Assembly (NCBI RefSeq): GCF_000382405.1
Contig: NZ_KB908270.1
Location: forward strand, 1-64,000
Source of the DNA: Mycobacterium sp. 141
GTDB taxonomy: Bacteria > Actinomycetota > Actinomycetes > Mycobacteriales > Mycobacteriaceae
Direction of reading: 5' to 3'
Length of the DNA stretch: 64,000 bases
The notes beneath the pieces are model-generated. The model made no database searches, was not told where the DNA came from, and saw nothing but the letters and a program-made list of their open reading frames with translations. The stretch's first letter is position 1; every line of letters starts with the position of its first letter. Below, one piece after another: positions 57,155-64,000 of this stretch. Made by a program: the position numbers and the translations under genes.

Positions 57155-57307
57155 CCAACTTGGGACTTTAGGATTTCTCGTCGTTGAGCGAACCCCGCTC
57201 GCCTCGACGTGTTACCAGACGGTCGTGAGCGGCGTGCGAGCATCTTAGCTTAACGCAAGTGTTGACGACAGTGCGATCGCGTTCCGGCGGGAACGCCCGC
57301 AACTGCG

Positions 57308-58807
57308 TTAAGAGAATCGCGAGGGGACCGCGGACCACGAGACCGGCGCGACGCGATCAGCCCAGGGCACTGCCTCTTCGAGCTGAGCTGCCAGCTTGAG
57401 CAGCAGCGATTCGCCGCCCAGCGGTGCTACGAACTGGACGCCGAGGGGCAGCCCTGCGGCGGTCCAGTGCAGCGGCAGCGAGATTGCCGGCCTGCCCGTG
57501 ATGTTCGCGAGTTGGGTATACGGAACCCACCCGAGGTTCTTGTCCACCATGTCGTCGATGATCTTGGTGTGGCGCAACAGGCTTGCCGTCCGCGTCCTGA
57601 TCAGCACATCTGCGACACGCTGCAGTGCCGTCGGCAATTCGAACTCGCCGATCGTCGGTGGCAGCGTCGCCAAGGTGGGAGTCAGCAACAGGTCATACGA
57701 CTCGAAGTAGGTGCTGAGTCGACGCGTGTGCTGGTGCCGGCGCTGTACGGCATCCACGTAGTCGACGCTGCCGGTGGCCCGGCCGAGCGCGGCCATGATC
57801 AGCGTGTCCCGTTCGAACAACTCGTCGCCGGCGCCGGTGAGCCGCTTGGCCTCGGCGAGGTCCCATGCCGTGTACACGAACCAGCTGAGCAGGAAGTCGC
57901 GGGCCAGCGCGGCGTCGTCGAATGGAGCTTGTGAAAGTTCGTCGACGTGATGGCCGAGCTCGGTGAGCGCACGTACGGTGGCCGCCACGGCCGCGGCGGC
58001 TTCGGGATGCGGGGCGGGGTTGATCGCCGTCGGAACCCGCACCCCGATCCGCAGCTTTCCGGGATCCGCACCCACACACGACGCGTACGACGCATCGGGC
58101 AGGGCCGGTAGGTACGGTCCCCACGGTTCACCGCCGCCGATGACGTCGAGCATCGCCGCGGAGTCGCGCACCGTCCGCGATACGACGCCTTGTACGGCCG
58201 CGCCGTGCATGGACTCGGCGTACCCGGGGCCCGACGGCGTCAGCCCGCGGCCGGGTTTCAGGCCGACGAGTCCACAGGCCCCCGCCGGGATCCGGATCGA
58301 TCCGCCGCCGTCATTGGCCCCGGCGCACGGCACGATGCCTGCCGCCACAGCTGCCGCCGAACCGCCCGACGACCCGCCCGGCGTCCGGGTCAGGTCCCAC
58401 GGGTTGCGGGTTGGCCCCCATGCGAGCGGCTCGGTGATGCCCTTTGCCCCGAATTCTGGTGTGTTGGTCTTCCCGAAGATGACCAGCCCTGCGTCGATCC
58501 AGCGCTGCACGATCGTGGCGTGCTCGGCGGCGGGCAGCGACTGCAACGCCCGCGACCCTGCCGAGGTGGGTATGCCCGCGTAATCCTGCGCGAGGTCCTT
58601 GATCAAGAACGGGACCCCGGCGAACGGTCCGCTCAGGTCGTCCGGCGGGGACGCCGGAATGTCGCGCACGATGGCGTTGATCCGCGGATTGACCTCGGCT
58701 GCGCGCTCCTGTGCGACGGCGAGCAGCTCGGATGGTGAAATCTGCTTGTCTGCAACCAGTTTCGCCAGACCCGTGGCGTCGTGTGCACGATAGGTCTCGA
58801 AGTCCAT
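57308..58807 (-). CDS. Amidase signature-family amidase
   Basis: A 499-residue Ser-cisSer-Lys hydrolase that cleaves an unknown amide. Lys in VPFLIKDLAQDYAG, amidase signature TPGGSSGGSAAAVAAGIVPC with the two serines, and GGSIRIPAGACGLVGLKPGR. The ATG 58807 (MDFETYRAHDATGLAKLVAD) is the family start; the longer frame runs into the SRPBCC gene. It lies 50 nt behind the SRPBCC gene and may belong to the ArsR-SRPBCC transcript. Confidence 0.92.
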   Translation of the reverse strand: MDFETYRAHDATGLAKLVADKQISPSELLAVAQERAAEVNPRINAIVRDIPASPPDDLSGPFAGVPFLIKDLAQDYAGIPTSAGSRALQSLPAAEHATIVQRWIDAGLVIFGKTNTPEFGAKGITEPLAWGPTRNPWDLTRTPGGSSGGSAAAVAAGIVPCAGANDGGGSIRIPAGACGLVGLKPGRGLTPSGPGYAESMHGAAVQGVVSRTVRDSAAMLDVIGGGEPWGPYLPALPDASYASCVGADPGKLRIGVRVPTAINPAPHPEAAAAVAATVRALTELGHHVDELSQAPFDDAALARDFLLSWFVYTAWDLAEAKRLTGAGDELFERDTLIMAALGRATGSVDYVDAVQRRHQHTRRLSTYFESYDLLLTPTLATLPPTIGEFELPTALQRVADVLIRTRTASLLRHTKIIDDMVDKNLGWVPYTQLANITGRPAISLPLHWTAAGLPLGVQFVAPLGGESLLLKLAAQLEEAVPWADRVAPVSWSAVPSRFS

Positions 58808-58857
58808 CGCACGAACGTATACGCCGTGGGCGCTGGGTGGTGAGGTACCGCTGCCGG

Positions 58858-59343
58858 TCAGGACGCGACGAGGTCGTCGATCTGTCCGATCGCTGCGGAG
58901 GCGCCTTCGACGACGCCCATCTCCAACAGCTGCTGAAGTGCCTCGGCAGAGGCGCAGGTGCTCACATAGACCGCGCGGGTTCCGCCGTCGTGCTCGCTGA
59001 AGGTGTAGACGTTCGTGCACACCGGCATGTCGGGATTCGGGGTGAAGTCCAGGTCGGCGAAACCGTCGATGAAGGAGAAACTCACCGGTTCGTCGACGGC
59101 CGTGATTTCCCAGTACCCGGCATGCTTGTCGCCCTCGGGGCCGGTCATGAAGTACGTCACGCGGCCACCGGGCGTGAAGTCATGGTCGACCACCGTCGCG
59201 GGATACGTCGGCGGTCCCCACACCTTCTCCAGTTGCCGCGGATCGGCGTAGATCTGCCAGATGCGCTGTACCGGTGCGGCGAACTCGGCCGTGATGGTCA
59301 GGGTCAGGTTGTCGAGATCGTGCTGGACGTCGGTCACGGGCAT
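58858..59343 (-). CDS. SRPBCC (AHSA1-type) protein
   Basis: A 161-residue START/Bet v1-fold protein: LTLTITAEFAAPVQRIWQIY, PRQLEKVWGPPTYPATVVDH, FTPGGRVTYFMTGPEGDKHA, PVSFSFIDGF. Such genes commonly sit directly behind an ArsR-family repressor; here the gap is 3 nt. The ligand is unknown. Confidence 0.9.
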   Translation of the reverse strand: MPVTDVQHDLDNLTLTITAEFAAPVQRIWQIYADPRQLEKVWGPPTYPATVVDHDFTPGGRVTYFMTGPEGDKHAGYWEITAVDEPVSFSFIDGFADLDFTPNPDMPVCTNVYTFSEHDGGTRAVYVSTCASAEALQQLLEMGVVEGASAAIGQIDDLVAS

Positions 59344-59346
59344 GGT

Positions 59347-59688
59347 TCAGTCCTCCTGGGGTGTATCGGATGCGATCAATTCGTCGATGCGCGCGATGCG
59401 ACCACGCCACACTTGCTCCAGCTCGGTGAGCATGGACGCCACCGACCGCACCGCGGCCACGTCGCCGTTGGCCAGCTGTTCTCGACCGCTGCGTCGCTTG
59501 GTGAGTAGGCCGGCCCGCTCCAGCACGGCGACGTGCTTCTGTACCGCAGCGAAGCTCATGTCGTACTTCGCCGCAAGCGTGGAAACCGAGTGCTCCCTTG
59601 CCATTACCCGGCGCATGATGTCGCGTCGGGTGCGATCGGACAGCGCATGGAACAGAGCGTCTGCCCGGTCCTCGTTGTGCTCGGCCAC
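59347..59688 (-). CDS. ArsR-family transcriptional repressor
   Basis: A 113-residue winged-helix protein: FHALSDRTRRDIMRRVMARE, STLAAKYDMSFAAVQKHVAV, LERAGLLTKRRSGREQL. No cysteine or histidine metal site typical of SmtB sensors is present, so it belongs to the non-metal group paired with SRPBCC proteins. GTG 59688 follows AGGA and a TATGTT -10-like sequence. A perfect operator-like repeat overlaps its promoter. Confidence 0.9.
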   Translation of the reverse strand: MAEHNEDRADALFHALSDRTRRDIMRRVMAREHSVSTLAAKYDMSFAAVQKHVAVLERAGLLTKRRSGREQLANGDVAAVRSVASMLTELEQVWRGRIARIDELIASDTPQED

Positions 59689-59692
59689 TCCT

Positions 59693-59722
59693 ACAACATA
59701 CAACCATACGGTTGTATGTTGT
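59693..59722. promoter_or_regulatory. ArsR operator candidate
   Basis: A perfect inverted repeat with 13-bp arms (ACAACATACAACC and complement) and a 4-bp centre ATAC ends five bases before the ArsR start codon and covers its probable -10 box. Typical place for autorepression. Confidence 0.8.
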
Positions 59723-60019
59723 CAAGTCTCTGGTAGGAAAGAGTCGGCCAGCGCTGGTTGGCGTGCCGAGCGGTACACCACCAAGTCGGGTTTCGCGAAA
59801 TCGCCGAGATCGACATGAGGGCTGTGCTCGGTGCCAGTTCACGACCATGGCGTCGGTTTCGAGGAGGCGATCGGGCAAACCGTGTGCCGCTCGCCCGGGA
59901 CGGGGAACGTAGCCGGGATCGCTGGGCACATGTATACGGCCCACATAGCCGCACGTAGTGTCGTATTCGACCTGATACTGATAGCCGCCGTGACTTCGTG
60001 ACGCCAGGAGACGCAGAGA
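59723..60019. other. Spacer upstream of icd
   Basis: About 300 bp with no gene seen. It should carry the icd promoter. The last bases, CGCCAGGAGACGCAGAG, hold the icd ribosome site (AGGAG). Confidence 0.5.
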
Positions 60020-62263
<2,244 letters not shown>

Positions 62264-62375
62264 GGCGTCTGCGGACGCACAGGCCTGACCAGCGCGACTC
62301 GGCCTGATTTCGCCCGATGTCGGTGCGGTGGCCTATCTTGGACCGTCTGGCGAAACACATGGGGGAGAGATCACG

Positions 62376-63830
62376 TTGGAGGACAACGCGGCGCTGTCGG
62401 CCGCCGAGTTGCTCGAACTCAACCGTGATGTTCAGGGCTCGCGCGCGGTCCGGCTGTTGGCCACCCTCAATCTCGGCGTGTACGCGACGTTGATGGAGCG
62501 CCACCTCTCCGGTGGCACGATGGCCGAGACCGACCTGGTGGTACGCCTCGAGCGTGACCTGGCCGAACTCGGCGAATCTGAGCAGTCCGGGCTGGCCCTC
62601 ATCAAGAGCTGGGCCAGTCAGGGCTGGCTGCACCGGGTGACCGAGACCCGAACCGGCCACGAGCGCAATGTCTGCTATCTGACTCAAGACGCGCGCCGGG
62701 CGCTTGACTTCGTCCGGGGTGTGCGCCGCAACGACACCATTGCAACCGGCGGGTCGATCAACGGGATCGCGTCGCGGCTCAAGCAGGTCGCAGTGCGCGT
62801 CGGCAACGATCCCGACCGGATCAGGGCCGGCATCGAGGCGGAGATCGCGGCCCTGCACGCCGAGCTCGACGAGCTCGACACCGGGCTGCGGCCGGATCCC
62901 GATGTCACTGCCATGTACGACGAGGCGCGTGCCATCGCGATGCAGATGGAACGGCTGATCACCGACATCGGCTTGTACGGCAGCATGATCGAGCAGGCCA
63001 CCGCCGAGCTCGACGATCCGATCGGCAGCAACGCCGACTATCGGGACCGGCAACGCCAGATGTACGCCGACTACCAGGCAGCCTGGGATTCGGCGGGGCG
63101 GGACTCGCATCGGGCCTTCCTGCGGATGATCAACGATCCGCAGCAGCGCGCGGAGTTGGAGGCCGATATCTCCACCGTCGCGGCCACCTTGCCCGAGCTC
63201 GACCCGGCGTTGCGCAAGGTGATGGCCGGGTTCTTCGAGTTGGTGGGGCATCAGATCGACGAGGTGGAACGCATCCAGCAGCGCTGCGCCCAGCGGGTCA
63301 AGCGATTCACCGCGTTCGGCACGCTGGAGCAGAGCCGCGGAGTGGCCCGCCAGCTCAACGAGGCGATCGGTGCCGCCCGCGCGTTGCTGAAGGTGTCGCT
63401 GACCGATTCGCGCCTGGACCTTGACGTGCCACTGGCCCGTCACACCATCAGTTCGATTGGCGCCCTGAGCTTTCGGATCAACGATCTGTCCGCGCCCAAA
63501 CCCGCACAGATCGCCGGAGGGGAGCTGGATCTGTCAACTTTCGTCGCGCTGAGCACTCAGGTCGACGCACCGGCCATGTCGGAGATGATCAACACCGCGC
63601 TGCGGCAGGCCCCGGTGTCGCTACCGGATGCGGTGAGCATGCTGGACTCGGCCTATCTGGGCCACGTCATCGTGCTGTGGTCGTGGGCACTCAAGCAACC
63701 GCGGTCGGCCGGCGCCACGGGAACGTCAACCGCGTCGAGCACCGTGAGATTCCAATCCCTGGACGGGCGCGACCGCGAGATGGAGGTTCCGCACCTGATG
63801 TTCACCGAACCGATTCTGGAGCTGACATGA
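62376..63830 (+). CDS. mksF: DUF3375 kleisin-like subunit of an MksBEF/Wadjet system (JetA/MksF)
   Basis: A 484-residue protein: LSAAELLELNRDVQGSRAVR, winged-helix-like RVTETRTGHERNVCYLTQDA, long helical hairpins (EAEIAALHAELDELDTGLRP, RDRQRQMYADYQAAWDSAGR) and FTAFGTLEQSRGVARQLNEA. DUF3375 is the MukF/MksF/JetA subunit of condensin-like complexes that block plasmids; in M. smegmatis the operon is known as eptABCD. TTG 62376 is chosen because GGGGGAGAG precedes it; an upstream frame start at 62328 is less likely. Its stop overlaps the next gene (ATGA at 63827). Confidence 0.88.
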   Translation: MEDNAALSAAELLELNRDVQGSRAVRLLATLNLGVYATLMERHLSGGTMAETDLVVRLERDLAELGESEQSGLALIKSWASQGWLHRVTETRTGHERNVCYLTQDARRALDFVRGVRRNDTIATGGSINGIASRLKQVAVRVGNDPDRIRAGIEAEIAALHAELDELDTGLRPDPDVTAMYDEARAIAMQMERLITDIGLYGSMIEQATAELDDPIGSNADYRDRQRQMYADYQAAWDSAGRDSHRAFLRMINDPQQRAELEADISTVAATLPELDPALRKVMAGFFELVGHQIDEVERIQQRCAQRVKRFTAFGTLEQSRGVARQLNEAIGAARALLKVSLTDSRLDLDVPLARHTISSIGALSFRINDLSAPKPAQIAGGELDLSTFVALSTQVDAPAMSEMINTALRQAPVSLPDAVSMLDSAYLGHVIVLWSWALKQPRSAGATGTSTASSTVRFQSLDGRDREMEVPHLMFTEPILELT

Positions 63831-64000
63831 CCGACGCACCCATCGATTTCGCGTCACTGCCAGAGGTCGACCGCAACGGCCGATCCCCGCAGCAGCGTCG
63901 GCCCCGCTTCGACGGCGATGTCAGCACCATGCCCGACCGCGCCTGCTGGGCCCTGCAGAACTTGTTGACGCGGCGCTACATCAGCAACGAATCCGACACC
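63827..64000 (+). CDS. mksE: MksE/JetB (DUF4194-type) subunit, N-terminal part
   Basis: Only the first 58 codons are in the window: MTDAPIDFASLPEVDRNGRS and ALQNLLTRRYISNES. The pattern (ALQxLLxxRYIS) and its position overlapping the DUF3375 gene fit the MukE-like subunit of Wadjet/Mks complexes. The SMC-like JetC/MksB and nuclease JetD/MksG genes would lie to the right. Confidence 0.78.
   Translation, partial: MTDAPIDFASLPEVDRNGRSPQQRRPRFDGDVSTMPDRACWALQNLLTRRYISNESDT

Overview
The window comes from a fast-growing mycobacterium (Mycolicibacterium type), just downstream of the replication origin. The evidence is the gene order gnd-recF-DUF721/DciA-gyrB-gyrA-DUF3566-tRNA-Ile-DLW-39-tRNA-Ala, followed by cwsA-ppiA-PH protein-crgA-DUF881-trpG and the minus-strand operon fhaA-fhaB-pstP-rodA-pbpA-pknA-pknB. 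DNA is GC-rich throughout, with frequent GTG starts, ATGA stop/start overlaps and TANNNT -10 boxes close to start codons. gyrA carries a full-length intein with endonuclease motifs, inserted directly after the catalytic tyrosine.

Layout. 1-9.8 kb: core replication and topology genes plus two tRNAs. 9.9-18.4 kb: an accessory patch between tRNA-Ala and cwsA. It holds a universal stress protein, a peroxiredoxin/Cys-rich protein pair behind a perfect 20-bp palindrome, a secreted internally duplicated protein, several broken genes (CocE-type hydrolase, quinone oxidoreductase, a large protein kinase split by an IS630-family element) and a repeat-containing lipoprotein. 18.4-31.9 kb: core cell-wall and division genes, with kinases PknA/PknB, phosphatase PstP, FHA proteins FhaA/FhaB and the RodA/PbpA synthase pair in a translationally coupled operon. 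32.1 kb: tRNA-Leu(CAG).

32.2-49.6 kb is a variable region downstream of tRNA-Leu, rich in genes resembling conflict or defence functions. It has two nucleoside-deoxyribosyltransferase-like proteins (one fused to a MazG-like domain), an AAA+ ATPase with a large helical N-terminus, a P-loop kinase, an HTH/coiled-coil protein with shared operator-like sites, an AlkD-like protein, a DUF3644 protein, an ApeA N-terminal-domain protein, an HExxH metalloprotease with a RelE-like tail, an IS30-family element nested in an IS3-family element, an RHH/Doc toxin-antitoxin pair, and three unknown genes. The 32.65-37.67 kb NDT/AAA/kinase/MazG cluster is the best candidate for an undescribed system.

49.9-64 kb: metabolic genes (a divergent, enlarged GltB-like glutamate synthase coupled to a diflavin reductase; an amidase with an ArsR/SRPBCC pair; monomeric isocitrate dehydrogenase). 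The window ends in the first two genes of an MksBEF/Wadjet-type (EptABCD in M. smegmatis) anti-plasmid operon.

All family names come from reading motifs and from memory of the families; no database search was run.
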